NCBI RefSeq assembly: GCF_003966145.1
Contig: NZ_RXNR01000002.1
Location: 1-64,000, forward strand
From: Lysinibacillus telephonicus
GTDB lineage: Bacteria; Bacillota; Bacilli; Bacillales_A; Planococcaceae
Direction of reading: 5' to 3'
Length of the DNA: 64,000 nt
The notes under the pieces are model-generated. The model ran no database searches. It saw only the letters and a list, made by a program, of their open reading frames with translations, and had not been told where the DNA came from. Positions 1-8,336 of the stretch are shown in pieces (within the stretch, counting starts at the first letter, position 1; every line of letters starts with the position of its first letter). A program made the position numbers and the translations under genes.

Positions 1-351
1 TACGAGTTCCATATTCAAATCACTAGATAGCTGGATTAAAAGAAGATTAAGGATGTGTCTATGGAAGAATTGGAAGAAACCTCAAACAAGAGTCAGAAAT
101 CTTACTCGGTTGAAAGTTCCTTATGGAAAAGCATACGAGTGGGGAAACACCCGAAAAGGGTACTGGCGCATTTCTAAAAGCCCCATATTACACAGAACCC
201 TCGGCAATTCCTATTGGGAAAGCCAAGGGCTGAAAAGTCTGAAAGTTCGTTACGAAACTTTGCGTTATTCATCTTAATTGAACCGCCGTATACGGAACCG
301 TACGTACGGTGGTGTGAGAGGTCGGGAGTTAATCACTCCCTCCTACTCGAT
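1..351 (+). mobile_element. Group II intron, 3' end (partial)
   Basis: This is the 3' end of a group II intron; its 5' part lies left of the window. The reading frame for the maturase C-terminus ends at 277. A domain V hairpin follows at about 280-314 (ACCGCCGTAT arm, short loop, ACGTACGGTGGT arm), then a domain VI stem at about 321-350 (GGGAGT/ACTCCC around a TAATC loop containing the likely branch-point A). The intron ends near 351 in ACTCGAT, three bases from the stop codon of the convergent AlaX-type gene. The exact 3' splice site is inferred, not proven. Confidence 0.8.
2..277 (+). CDS. Group II intron reverse transcriptase/maturase, C-terminal fragment
   Basis: The last 91 codons of an intron-encoded reverse transcriptase/maturase are present; the frame is open from base 2, so the gene starts outside the window. 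The visible part is the maturase (GIIM) region: LDSWIKRRLRMCLWKNWKKP is the hallmark, followed by YGKAYEWGNTRKGYWRISKSP. The C-terminal WESQGLKSLKVRYETL is typical of these proteins just before domain V. The maturase helps the intron RNA splice and retrohome. No HNH endonuclease motif lies in the visible part, but the fragment ends so soon after the maturase domain that the full protein probably lacks one. Whether the complete enzyme is intact cannot be judged here. Confidence 0.85.
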   Translation, partial: TSSIFKSLDSWIKRRLRMCLWKNWKKPQTRVRNLTRLKVPYGKAYEWGNTRKGYWRISKSPILHRTLGNSYWESQGLKSLKVRYETLRYSS

Positions 352-353
352 TT

Positions 354-1538
354 TTATAAAAACAAATTCTTCATTTTCGCTAACAATTCATCCGCAGATA
401 ACAGCTTTTCCCCACCGCCTTGAATGATATTGTCATTTCCTCCACCCTTGCCATTTATAAGAGGAAGGATTGCGCTAGAGACATCCTTCATACTTTTTTC
501 TATATTTGCTCCACGTGCTGCAATAAATTGAAGCTTATCATCGTTGTCTGCAACAAATAATGCAACTGCCATACTGTTTTGAGCAGTAATTGCTCGGCCA
601 AGTTTTTGTAAATCCTGGATTGTTCGATCTTTATATGCAGCTGCAATGACTCCATCTTTACAATTTGCAGCAAGTTCTTTTGCTTCATATTCTAATAACT
701 TATTTTGAGCATCTTCCAATGCCTTTTCAGTTGCTTTTACTCCGTTTAGCACTTTTAATAGCGCCTCTGCAGAATGTTCTTCAGGCACGCTTAATTGACG
801 TGCTACATTCGATAGTACGTTTTTCCTCATTCCCAACTGATCTAATACTCGTTTCCCACATACAAACGAAACACGAGTGTTTTTCTTCATTTTTTCAGTT
901 CCTAATATTTTAATGGCGCTTACTTGTCCAGTCGAATTAGGGTGAGTACCACCACAGCCGTTATAATCGTAGTCGGGAATAATGACTAAACGTATATCTT
1001 CATCAACTGAAACGTCCTTGCGTAATTGGTAATTTGAAAGCTCTTCTTTTGTAACCCACTTTGATTCAATTGGACGATTCTCTAGTATAATTTCATTTGC
1101 TCGTTTTTCTGCCAAAACAAGCTGCTCTTCTGAAACAATTTCTGTATCTAAATCAATCGTTACTAGCTCATTTCCTAAATGGAAGCTGACAGTAGCAAAA
1201 TCAAAAAGTTCTACAAAGGCTGCAGTTAATATATGCTGCCCACAGTGCTGCTGCATATGGTCAAATCTGCGCTCCCAATCTAGAACGCCTACTATTTCAC
1301 CATCTAAAGAACTTATATCTCCCTCTACATAATGCCGTATCTCCTCTTCAACTTTTTCAACATTAATTACACGAATATCATTAATAAATCCTGTATCATT
1401 TGGTTGCCCACCGCCTGTTGGGTAAAAAGCTGTATTCGAAAGTACGATAAATGGGCGATTATAATCTATTCCCGTACGTATTACTTGAGCAGTAAATTGT
1501 TTTATCATGGCATCTTGATAATAAAGTAAATCTTTCAT
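354..1538 (-). CDS. AlaX-type alanyl-tRNA editing protein with DHHA1 domain
   Basis: A 394-aa free-standing relative of the editing half of alanyl-tRNA synthetase. AlaX proteins hydrolyse Ser- or Gly-tRNA(Ala) in trans in the cytosol. The N-terminal part carries the AlaRS editing motif PTGGGQPND (about residues 40-48). The zinc ligands are seen as HCGQH (H98, H102) and, further on, GCGGTH. The C-terminal third is a DHHA1 RNA-binding domain recognised by GKGGGNDNIIQGGG. This is the long AlaX form. ATG at 1538 is chosen because AAAGGGG lies six bases upstream; an in-frame start at 1559 lacks a ribosome binding site. The gene stands alone and converges on the group II intron, which ends three bases past its stop codon. 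Confidence 0.88.
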   Translation of the reverse strand: MKDLLYYQDAMIKQFTAQVIRTGIDYNRPFIVLSNTAFYPTGGGQPNDTGFINDIRVINVEKVEEEIRHYVEGDISSLDGEIVGVLDWERRFDHMQQHCGQHILTAAFVELFDFATVSFHLGNELVTIDLDTEIVSEEQLVLAEKRANEIILENRPIESKWVTKEELSNYQLRKDVSVDEDIRLVIIPDYDYNGCGGTHPNSTGQVSAIKILGTEKMKKNTRVSFVCGKRVLDQLGMRKNVLSNVARQLSVPEEHSAEALLKVLNGVKATEKALEDAQNKLLEYEAKELAANCKDGVIAAAYKDRTIQDLQKLGRAITAQNSMAVALFVADNDDKLQFIAARGANIEKSMKDVSSAILPLINGKGGGNDNIIQGGGEKLLSADELLAKMKNLFL

Positions 1539-1559
1539 AATTTTCCCCTTTCTGTTCAA

Positions 1560-1897
1560 CGTAAGGATTCTGGAAGTAATTTAAAAGTACAATAAATTTT
1601 ATATTAAGAGTTTGTAACTTCCCCCTATATTTTCACTAAATGCAGTATGATTGCTTTGAATCTAGCTCTACATATTGAATCACGTATTAAGTAGACTTTC
1701 ACAAAACTCTTAGTAACATTTTGGCATAGAAGTGTATTACTGTCACGAAGGTAGTAAATAATCCGTAAGTCATTTTATTTTTAAATACTTAAATAGTATT
1801 GTAAAATACTTAAGTGCAAATTATGGTAATTTTTTGAACGTTTTACCTAAAAGTTGGCTCGAAAAAGGAGAAATGTAGATACTTAGGAGTGATTTTG
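1560..1897. other. Intergenic region upstream of lipoprotein gene
   Basis: About 340 bp between two divergent genes with no convincing coding frame. A possible plus-strand promoter at 1799-1827 reads TTGTAA, 17 bp, TATGGT, just after an AT-rich partial dyad (TACTTAAATAGTA / AATACTTAAGT). The ribosome binding site TAGGAG at 1884-1889 serves the next gene. No riboswitch or terminator was recognised. Confidence 0.4.
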
Positions 1898-2875
1898 GTG
1901 AAAAAATATGTGATTATATGTACCTATATCCTGTGTGTTTTTGTTCTTTCCGCTTGCTCAGGTACAGACGAAAACACGGAAGATGATCGAGTGAAAATTG
2001 GTATCATGTTATCTGATGCAGGTTTAGGAGATCAATCATTTTCTGATCTAGGATTTGCAGGTCTGGAAAAAGCACGTGATGAATTAGGAATTTCGTTTGA
2101 TTATCGTGAACTGAAGGATACTAAGACTTATGAGCAAGGTCTTGAAGAGTTGGTCGAAGAGGGAAATGATTTAATAATAGGGCTTGGTTTCGCTATTCAG
2201 GAAGCAATGGAAACAGTGGCTGAAAAATACCCAGACACAGAATTTTTAATAATTGATTCCCAATCAGATTTACCAAATATTAATAATATTACATTCAAAG
2301 AAGAAGAAGGATCTTTTTTAATTGGTGTAGTAGCTGGGATGAAAACACAAAGTAATGTTGTTGGCTTTGTTGGAGGAGAAGATGCACCTCTTATACATAA
2401 ATTTGAACAAGGGTTTATTAATGGAGTAAAAGCCGTTAACCCTGAGGCACAGATACTTTCCAAATATGCAGGCACTTTTGGAGACGATAAATTAGGTGAA
2501 AGTATTGCAAAAGAGATGATAACAGCCGGGGCTGATTATATTTATCCAGCTGCAGGCTTTACAGGAGTAGGGGTTTTACTTGAGTCACAGCGTGCAGGAA
2601 CCTATTCCTTTGGAGTTGATAGTGACCAATTTTATCTAGCAGAGAAATCTGTTGTGTCTTCTATGGTTAAACAGGTTGATGTCGCTATTTACGATACGGT
2701 AAAAGAACTCGTTGAAACAGGGACTATTTCTGAAAAAAATAAAGTACTAGGATTCAAAGAAAACGGTGTAGTAATTGCCCCAATAAGGGTGATAAAGCTT
2801 TCAGAAACTGAACAAAAAACATTAGATCAGTTTACAGAAGGAATCTCAAACGGATCAATTACAATACTAGACTAA
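1898..2875 (+). CDS. BMP-family nucleoside-binding lipoprotein
   Basis: A 325-aa substrate-binding lipoprotein of the Bmp/PnrA (TmpC, Med-like) family. Members bind purine nucleosides outside the membrane, usually for an ABC importer. The N-terminus is a lipoprotein signal with lipobox LSAC, giving a diacylated Cys near residue 20. The fold starts with VKIGIMLSDAGLGDQSFSDLGFAGL, and YIYPAAGFTGVGVL and FGVDSDQ are family motifs. GTG at 1898 is preferred because TAGGAG lies eight bases upstream; GTG at 1889 overlaps that site. No permease or ATPase gene is adjacent. The next gene, 14 bp away and probably co-transcribed, is a chemoreceptor, which suggests a sensory role (inference). Confidence 0.85.
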   Translation: MKKYVIICTYILCVFVLSACSGTDENTEDDRVKIGIMLSDAGLGDQSFSDLGFAGLEKARDELGISFDYRELKDTKTYEQGLEELVEEGNDLIIGLGFAIQEAMETVAEKYPDTEFLIIDSQSDLPNINNITFKEEEGSFLIGVVAGMKTQSNVVGFVGGEDAPLIHKFEQGFINGVKAVNPEAQILSKYAGTFGDDKLGESIAKEMITAGADYIYPAAGFTGVGVLLESQRAGTYSFGVDSDQFYLAEKSVVSSMVKQVDVAIYDTVKELVETGTISEKNKVLGFKENGVVIAPIRVIKLSETEQKTLDQFTEGISNGSITILD

Positions 2876-2889
2876 GAGGCGGAAAGTAA

Positions 2890-4539
2890 ATGAAATTAAA
2901 ATATAAAATATTACTTCTATCCATCGTTCCTCTGTTGCTTTCTGCGTGTATTATAGGATTTAATATAATTCAATTAATGACTTTAAAATCCTCAACAGAG
3001 GAAATTGTTGATTCACTTGTTACGGTTGAAGAATTAAATAGTGCATCTAAAAGTCTTCAAAAATCTTTAAGTGCTTACGCTCTAAATCTAACTGAAAGCA
3101 ACAAAAATGATATTGAACAAGATTTAAATTCGATTCAAAACATTCATAAGCAATTAATGCCTACTTTAACTACTGTCGAGCAACAAGCATACGCTGAAAA
3201 AATATCGAATAAGTATGAAGAAATTCTTAGCCTTTCGACTCAAGCGATTAATGAGAACAACCAAGCAGAAATAAAAAGACAGTCATTAAGAACAAAGGGC
3301 TTAATAAATGATGTTATTGAGCTTAAAAGAAATATATCCTCTCAATATGCAAACATGCAAGCCGAACTGCAACATAATATCGATAGAATCATCTTTATAT
3401 CCATTTTGTTAGTTGCTATTCTTTTAGCTGGAAGTATCTTCTTCGTATACTTCCTTACAAATCGGATTGTTAAAAGCATAAGCAAAGTAACGAAAAATGC
3501 AGAGGAAATTGCGAATGGAAATTTAGCAATCAATCTAGAAGAGGAAACATCAAAAGATGAAATTGGTTCTCTACAAAACTCATTTAAACACATGACAATG
3601 AATTTAAGAGAAATCCTATCACATGTATATGATAGTTCAAGTCAAGTGGCTGCTTCGGCAGAAGAGTTAATGGCGAGTGCTGATGAAACAATGAAGGGCG
3701 CAGAATTGATTTCTGCATCAATTCAACAAGTATCCAATGGTGCTGAGAAGCAGGCTGTTATGTCTGAAGAGTCTGCCCGCTCTGCACAACGAAGTATACT
3801 AGCTGTCAGTGAAATAACTGAAAACGCTAATTTGGCACAAAAATTATCAATATCTACTAGCGACAAAACAAAACAAGGCTCAAGTTATGTAAAGGAAACT
3901 GTCTCTCAAATGCAAAGAATTAATGAATCTGTAAAAGAGACAGACGCTGCATTGATTAAGTTAAATAATCAAACAAAAGAAATTGTACAAGTTTTAAGCC
4001 AAATAACGGAAGTAGCAGACCAAACGAATTTATTGTCACTTAATGCAGCGATTGAAGCTGCAAGAGCAGGAGAAGCAGGAAAAGGGTTTGCAGTTGTAGC
4101 CGATGAGGTAAGAAAACTAGCAGATCAAACAAGAAGTTTAGTTTCTAACATTACTGAAGTTGCAACCCAAATAGATATTGATACAGAGAAAACGGTTCAT
4201 TCTATCAATGATGTAAAAGAACGTGTAAATTCAGGTTTGATAATTGCTTCTGATACACAAACTACATTTGAGGAAATTCTTACAGCAGTTGAACAAGTAA
4301 ACATGCAAGTAAGCAATATAACAACAATATCAAATAAAATCCAATCAGAAGTGTCGAAAGTATCTACACATGCTTATGAGATGTCAAACGTATCTAAAGC
4401 TACTTCAGATAACTCTAATTCTGTAGCGGCTACATCAGAAGAACAGCTTGCATCTATGGGGGAAATTACGGGTGCGGCTGATTCATTGGCCAATCTCGCA
4501 GAGGAACTGCAAAAAAGGTTATCAAAATTTACAATTTAA
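2890..4539 (+). CDS. Methyl-accepting chemotaxis protein
   Basis: A 549-aa transmembrane chemoreceptor. Residues 7-30 form TM1. An extracellular helical sensor region of the four-helix-bundle type covers about 31-165 and TM2 about 166-188. A HAMP linker follows, starting [21 protein letters not shown], then a long coiled-coil signalling domain. The highly conserved tip that contacts CheA/CheW is intact: [21 protein letters not shown] then [18 protein letters not shown]. The ribosome binding site is AGAGGCGGAAAG. The gene directly follows the BMP lipoprotein gene, so the lipoprotein may deliver ligand to this receptor. Receptor identity is certain from the tip; ligand identity is inference. 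Confidence 0.93.
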   Translation: MKLKYKILLLSIVPLLLSACIIGFNIIQLMTLKSSTEEIVDSLVTVEELNSASKSLQKSLSAYALNLTESNKNDIEQDLNSIQNIHKQLMPTLTTVEQQAYAEKISNKYEEILSLSTQAINENNQAEIKRQSLRTKGLINDVIELKRNISSQYANMQAELQHNIDRIIFISILLVAILLAGSIFFVYFLTNRIVKSISKVTKNAEEIANGNLAINLEEETSKDEIGSLQNSFKHMTMNLREILSHVYDSSSQVAASAEELMASADETMKGAELISASIQQVSNGAEKQAVMSEESARSAQRSILAVSEITENANLAQKLSISTSDKTKQGSSYVKETVSQMQRINESVKETDAALIKLNNQTKEIVQVLSQITEVADQTNLLSLNAAIEAARAGEAGKGFAVVADEVRKLADQTRSLVSNITEVATQIDIDTEKTVHSINDVKERVNSGLIIASDTQTTFEEILTAVEQVNMQVSNITTISNKIQSEVSKVSTHAYEMSNVSKATSDNSNSVAATSEEQLASMGEITGAADSLANLAEELQKRLSKFTI

Positions 4540-4613
4540 TAAATATTTGTGTATGATAAATGAGGCGTAAGGCCAAAATAGAATCTCTTAAAGTAATAAG
4601 AAGGGGCTTGTTT

Positions 4614-4913
4614 ATGGAAATTACACAATTTTCGATTGAAGAAATAAAAGATCCAACCAACATTATTGAAGGAAAACGTTATGAATTTTTGCTAGATGTT
4701 GAAGTGGACGAAGAAGATGAACTATATTCTGCTGCAGGTATTGAAGTTCGTGTTTTAATAGGACAAAAGCCAGATGGGGAAACTTACATCTTAAACTATT
4801 TCATTATTGATAAAGCGGAAAATGAATACTTAGATTTTGCGCTTGAAGATGAAGAAGAGGTAATGATTTTAGGGTTCTGTCGAGAACAATTAACAAGTGA
4901 AGAAACAGAATAA
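4614..4913 (+). CDS. Small acidic protein, DUF6509-like
   Basis: A 99-aa acidic cytosolic protein that resembles, from memory of the family, the DUF6509 group of Bacillales proteins. Features are FSIEEIKDPTNIIEGKRYEFLLDVEVDEEDELYS split into short strands, a central VRVLIGQKPDGETYILNYFI, and a Glu-rich tail. No catalytic motif, signal peptide or membrane segment is visible. ATG at 4614 is chosen because AGAAGGGG sits seven bases upstream; an earlier in-frame ATG at 4560 has no binding site and would add a basic leader unlike the rest. The gene ends in a strong terminator and could be monocistronic or read from the MCP unit. Function unknown. Confidence 0.65.
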   Translation: MEITQFSIEEIKDPTNIIEGKRYEFLLDVEVDEEDELYSAAGIEVRVLIGQKPDGETYILNYFIIDKAENEYLDFALEDEEEVMILGFCREQLTSEETE

Positions 4914-4921
4914 GGATACCA

Positions 4922-4953
4922 AAAAGAGGCACAGCATTTTGTGCCTCTTTTTT
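4922..4953 (+). terminator. Rho-independent terminator
   Basis: AAAAGAGGCACA pairs perfectly with TGTGCCTCTTTT around GCATTT and runs into a T tract, closing the 4614-4913 gene. Confidence 0.9.
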
Positions 4954-5145
4954 ATGTTAAATGATTGCGATTGAAATTCCAGTGTAGAATCACTCGTTTA
5001 AAACAGTGACAAAAATTAGCAGCGCAGCATTTAATATTTTTATCCCAAACTTAAATTATATTAAAATGTTATTTAAAGCCCATAGCCTAATTTCCATTAT
5101 AAGGTTATATTTTAAGAGAAGTGTTTTTTTAGGGAGGGCTTGAAA

Positions 5146-6621
5146 ATGCTTTTAAAACGTAGTAAGTGGTTAACATTTGTAGTCGCATTCGCCATTTGTT
5201 TAAGTCTATTTACTTTACAAGCAAAGGCAAAAATTGTTTCAAAGGAATTCACCGATGTGCCAAAAGACAAGCCATACGCAAGTGCTGTTTATGATCTTGC
5301 CGAGCGAAATATTATTGGCGGATATAAAGATGGTACTTTCAAACCAGAAGCAACTATCACGCGCGGTCAAGCAGCAGCAATTATAGCAAAACTATTAAAC
5401 CTTGATACTAAAAATGTAAAAGATCCAGGATTTAAAGATGTGTCTTCAAAACTTTGGAGCTATGGAGCTATTGCTGCAGTATCTGAAAAAGAAATTTTCC
5501 GTGGATATGCAGATGGCAGATTTGGACCGAATGATCCCATTACTCGTGGGCAAATGGCATCTATTTTAATTAAAGCTTTTGAATTCCATTATTATAACGC
5601 TGATTATCAGGATTCCCCTTTTAAAGATATAGAGAGATTAGAGAGTCATAAAGATGCAGTATATACGCTTTATAAGTTAGGTATAACTTCTGGTACAACA
5701 CCAACAACATTTAGTCCAAATAATCCGATTACTAGAGCACAAGCAGCAGTTCTAATTACAAAAACGGAAAGGGCTCGATCAGCAACAGTTACATTAAATG
5801 TAAAAGATTATGGCTGGTCCAAATTTAGAGAGTACGAAGATTATCATGATCGCTATAGACCTGAACAAAATGAAGAAGAAATTATTCAAGTAATACCAAG
5901 TAATACGAATGCTAGATTACTTCAAATCGTACCGGTAAAAGTTGGAACTCAAAAGCTTTCTATTGCTGGTCTGAAGGTGGATGCAACAGGTAGCGAGAGC
6001 AGGGTATATAAAAAATACTATGTCCACGTTACAAAAGATAGCAGTCAACTAAAAATTAATTTTGAAGAAACAGAAGATGTTTTACCGACAAATGTTGGAT
6101 TAAATGCTAAGAAAGAATCTATAGAAAAAATTTCGCTCTCAACGATGAATGGAACGATTTTAAACGACAATATGGAGTTTAAAAACTGCAAATATATGGG
6201 TTCTGATGAAACTTGTATTACGTTAACTGAACCTGGTGAATATATTGCAACTGTTAAGTATGTGAATGGTACACAAGTTCGCTATGGCATACAAGCAACC
6301 GTAAATTCATCTAGTTTCTACTTCGGCACAAGGTTGCTTGAAGAAAATCAAACTGTTACGGTGGATTTAAGTGAAGATAAAGGTGACTTTAGTGAATATG
6401 AAATAAAAAATACTAATGGTAGCGATGTTATAAAATTCACTCGAGAAGGTAATTCTGATATTTTCCATATCGAAGGGGTGTCGGAAGGGAATGTTTATAT
6501 AGATTTTCCTAAAAACGACGAGGGCAAGGAAGGATTGCTAGGTTTAAACATTAATGTTCAAAAAATTGGTTCAATTATTCATGTTGTAGTCAATCGCGAT
6601 TACTATGATCCATACCATTAA
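5146..6621 (+). CDS. SLH-domain surface protein
   Basis: A 491-aa exported protein. A Sec signal peptide occupies about residues 1-28 and ends in AKA. Three S-layer-homology domains follow at about 33-75, 95-140 and 155-200, each with the GYxDGxFxPxxxITRGQ pattern (for example GGYKDGTFKPEATITRGQAA). SLH triplets bind pyruvylated secondary cell wall polymer and hold the protein on the surface. The remaining 290 residues look like two or three beta-sandwich modules with no recognised enzyme motif. ATG at 5146 is preferred because AGGGAGGG lies seven bases upstream; the TTG at 5140 almost touches that site. The gene appears to be transcribed alone. Its function is probably structural or cell-wall related. 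Confidence 0.85.
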   Translation: MLLKRSKWLTFVVAFAICLSLFTLQAKAKIVSKEFTDVPKDKPYASAVYDLAERNIIGGYKDGTFKPEATITRGQAAAIIAKLLNLDTKNVKDPGFKDVSSKLWSYGAIAAVSEKEIFRGYADGRFGPNDPITRGQMASILIKAFEFHYYNADYQDSPFKDIERLESHKDAVYTLYKLGITSGTTPTTFSPNNPITRAQAAVLITKTERARSATVTLNVKDYGWSKFREYEDYHDRYRPEQNEEEIIQVIPSNTNARLLQIVPVKVGTQKLSIAGLKVDATGSESRVYKKYYVHVTKDSSQLKINFEETEDVLPTNVGLNAKKESIEKISLSTMNGTILNDNMEFKNCKYMGSDETCITLTEPGEYIATVKYVNGTQVRYGIQATVNSSSFYFGTRLLEENQTVTVDLSEDKGDFSEYEIKNTNGSDVIKFTREGNSDIFHIEGVSEGNVYIDFPKNDEGKEGLLGLNINVQKIGSIIHVVVNRDYYDPYH

Positions 6622-7107
6622 CAAACCAATAAGTATATTTCACAAGAAATAGACTTTAAAAAAGTAGATTAGTGTATGAGCAACGTTTATTAGAAATATT
6701 TAAATAACCCAGCTGCCATTAAGTCAGCTGGGTTATTTCACGTATAAGGGAGCTTTCCGCTATGTAACATAACAGGATTATAGCTCAAAGCAATCATACT
6801 GTATTTAATAGAAAAAAAGGGATGATTTACAATCTCTTAATATAATCTTTATTGTATCTTAAATTTTTTGAAAAATTCTTACATTACATTAATAATTTTA
6901 GCTTAATTACTCATATTTCTCTGACCTTCCCCATATAATTTTCAGATTATTTCTATATTATGATTCTTTTTATATAATTTTAGAAAAACAACTGTTATAA
7001 TACTGTTGTAAGTAATATAATCTGTATTATCACAGGTTTTGAAGTAACATAGGTTTGTCATTTTTCTTTAAGGGGTACTCGTTTAGTTCATTAAAGGGGA
7101 TGGGAAT
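6622..7107. other. Intergenic region with terminator and AT-rich leader
   Basis: About 490 bp without a gene. The terminator at 6702-6738 closes the SLH gene. Further right, 6993-7028 contains two TATAAT hexamers and an inverted repeat ATAATAC...GTATTAT spaced by 20 bp, which could hold the promoter and an operator of the CoA-transferase gene. No clear TTGACA is correctly spaced, so this is tentative. Confidence 0.35.
6702..6738 (+). terminator. Terminator hairpin after SLH gene
   Basis: A perfect 14-bp stem, AAATAACCCAGCTG with CAGCTGGGTTATTT, around a nine-base loop. The following T tract is weak. Confidence 0.75.
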
Positions 7108-8292
7108 ATGGCGATTTTAAAGGGGTTAAAAATACTTGATTTTACTTCAGTACTACCTGGTTCGTTAGCGACAATGATGTTTGCTGATTACGGGGCGGAT
7201 GTGATTCATATAGAATCTTCTCGTCGGGTAGATTTAATGAGAATTATGCCGCCATATGATGAACATAAGGAGTCCTATATTCATCAATACTTAAACCGTT
7301 CAAAGAAATCGCTTTCATTAAATTTAAAAGAGCCTGAAGCGGTTGAAATTGTGAAGAACTTGATTCTTGAATATGACATCATAGTCGAAGGATTCCGTCC
7401 TGGAGTTATGCAGCGTTTAGGATTGGACTATGAATCGCTAAACTGTGTAAATCCAAGGCTTATTTACTGTTCCATCACTGGTTACGGTCAGACTGGTCCT
7501 TACCGAGAACGACCTGGGCATGATAATAATTATTTATCTATAGCAGGCGTGCTCGATCATTCGCGACTAAAAGGAAAAAAGCCAGTCGCGATGGGCATTC
7601 AAATTGCAGACATAGCAGGAGGGACATTGCACGCAGCGGTAGGGGTGCTTGCTGCGGCACTACATCGTGAACAAACAGGTGAAGGAAAGTATATCGATGT
7701 TTCTATGACTGATGCAGTATTTTCAATGAATGCATTATATGGACCTGCTTTTTTAGGAAGCGGCCATGTAGCTCAGCCTGAAGAAGAAATATTAAATGGC
7801 GGAACGTTTTATGATTATTATCAAACAAAGGATGGGCGGTATTTCTCAGTGGGAAGTCTTGAACCACAATTTCGCAAACTGCTTTGCGAGGCGTTGGAGA
7901 TTCCCGAATTAATCCAAAGTACATTTAATGATTCAACATACACACAAAAACGATTTAAGGATGCAGTCAAAGACGCATTTCTATCTAAAACTTTTGTTGA
8001 ATGGCTCAACATATTTAATAATGGTTTCCATGGTTGTGTAGAGCCTGTTTTGACTTTTGATGAAGCTTGTGAACATCCGCAAATACAAGCTCGCAATATG
8101 CTAGTAGATGTACCAGATCATAACGGAAATCTTCAAAAACAAATCGGAGCTGCAATTAAGTTTAACCAAGTAGAACCTACCTATAAATTCGTAGGAGCAA
8201 AACTTGGGCAACATACAGAAGAACTATTGCTAGAACGAGGATATTCAAAAGAAGAAATTGTTTCATTAAAGGATAGAGGGGTTTTACAATAA
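7108..8292 (+). CDS. CoA-transferase family III (CaiB/BaiF) protein
   Basis: A 394-aa family III CoA-transferase. These enzymes move CoA between carboxylic acids through an aspartyl-CoA intermediate. The start GLKILDFTSVLPGSLATMMFADYGADVIHIE is the CoA-binding N-terminus. NRSKKSLSLNLK and GFRPGVMQRLGLDYESL are family motifs. The catalytic Asp is probably in GHDNNYLSIAG, and the C-terminal EACEHPQIQARNM is also typical. Length matches the family. ATG at 7108 follows AAAGGGGATGGGA. The neighbours give no pathway clue: no acyl-CoA dehydrogenase or hydratase is next to it. The substrate is unknown. Confidence 0.9.
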   Translation: MAILKGLKILDFTSVLPGSLATMMFADYGADVIHIESSRRVDLMRIMPPYDEHKESYIHQYLNRSKKSLSLNLKEPEAVEIVKNLILEYDIIVEGFRPGVMQRLGLDYESLNCVNPRLIYCSITGYGQTGPYRERPGHDNNYLSIAGVLDHSRLKGKKPVAMGIQIADIAGGTLHAAVGVLAAALHREQTGEGKYIDVSMTDAVFSMNALYGPAFLGSGHVAQPEEEILNGGTFYDYYQTKDGRYFSVGSLEPQFRKLLCEALEIPELIQSTFNDSTYTQKRFKDAVKDAFLSKTFVEWLNIFNNGFHGCVEPVLTFDEACEHPQIQARNMLVDVPDHNGNLQKQIGAAIKFNQVEPTYKFVGAKLGQHTEELLLERGYSKEEIVSLKDRGVLQ

Positions 8293-8301
8293 AAGAGTTT
8301 T

Positions 8302-8336
8302 AGGATCGTCTCATTTGAAATGGAGGCGATCCTTTT
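8302..8336. terminator. Terminator between convergent genes
   Basis: AGGATCGTCTCATT pairs with AATGGAGGCGATCCT with small internal mismatches, then TTTTT on the plus strand. It serves the CoA-transferase gene and abuts the convergent unknown gene. Confidence 0.7.
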
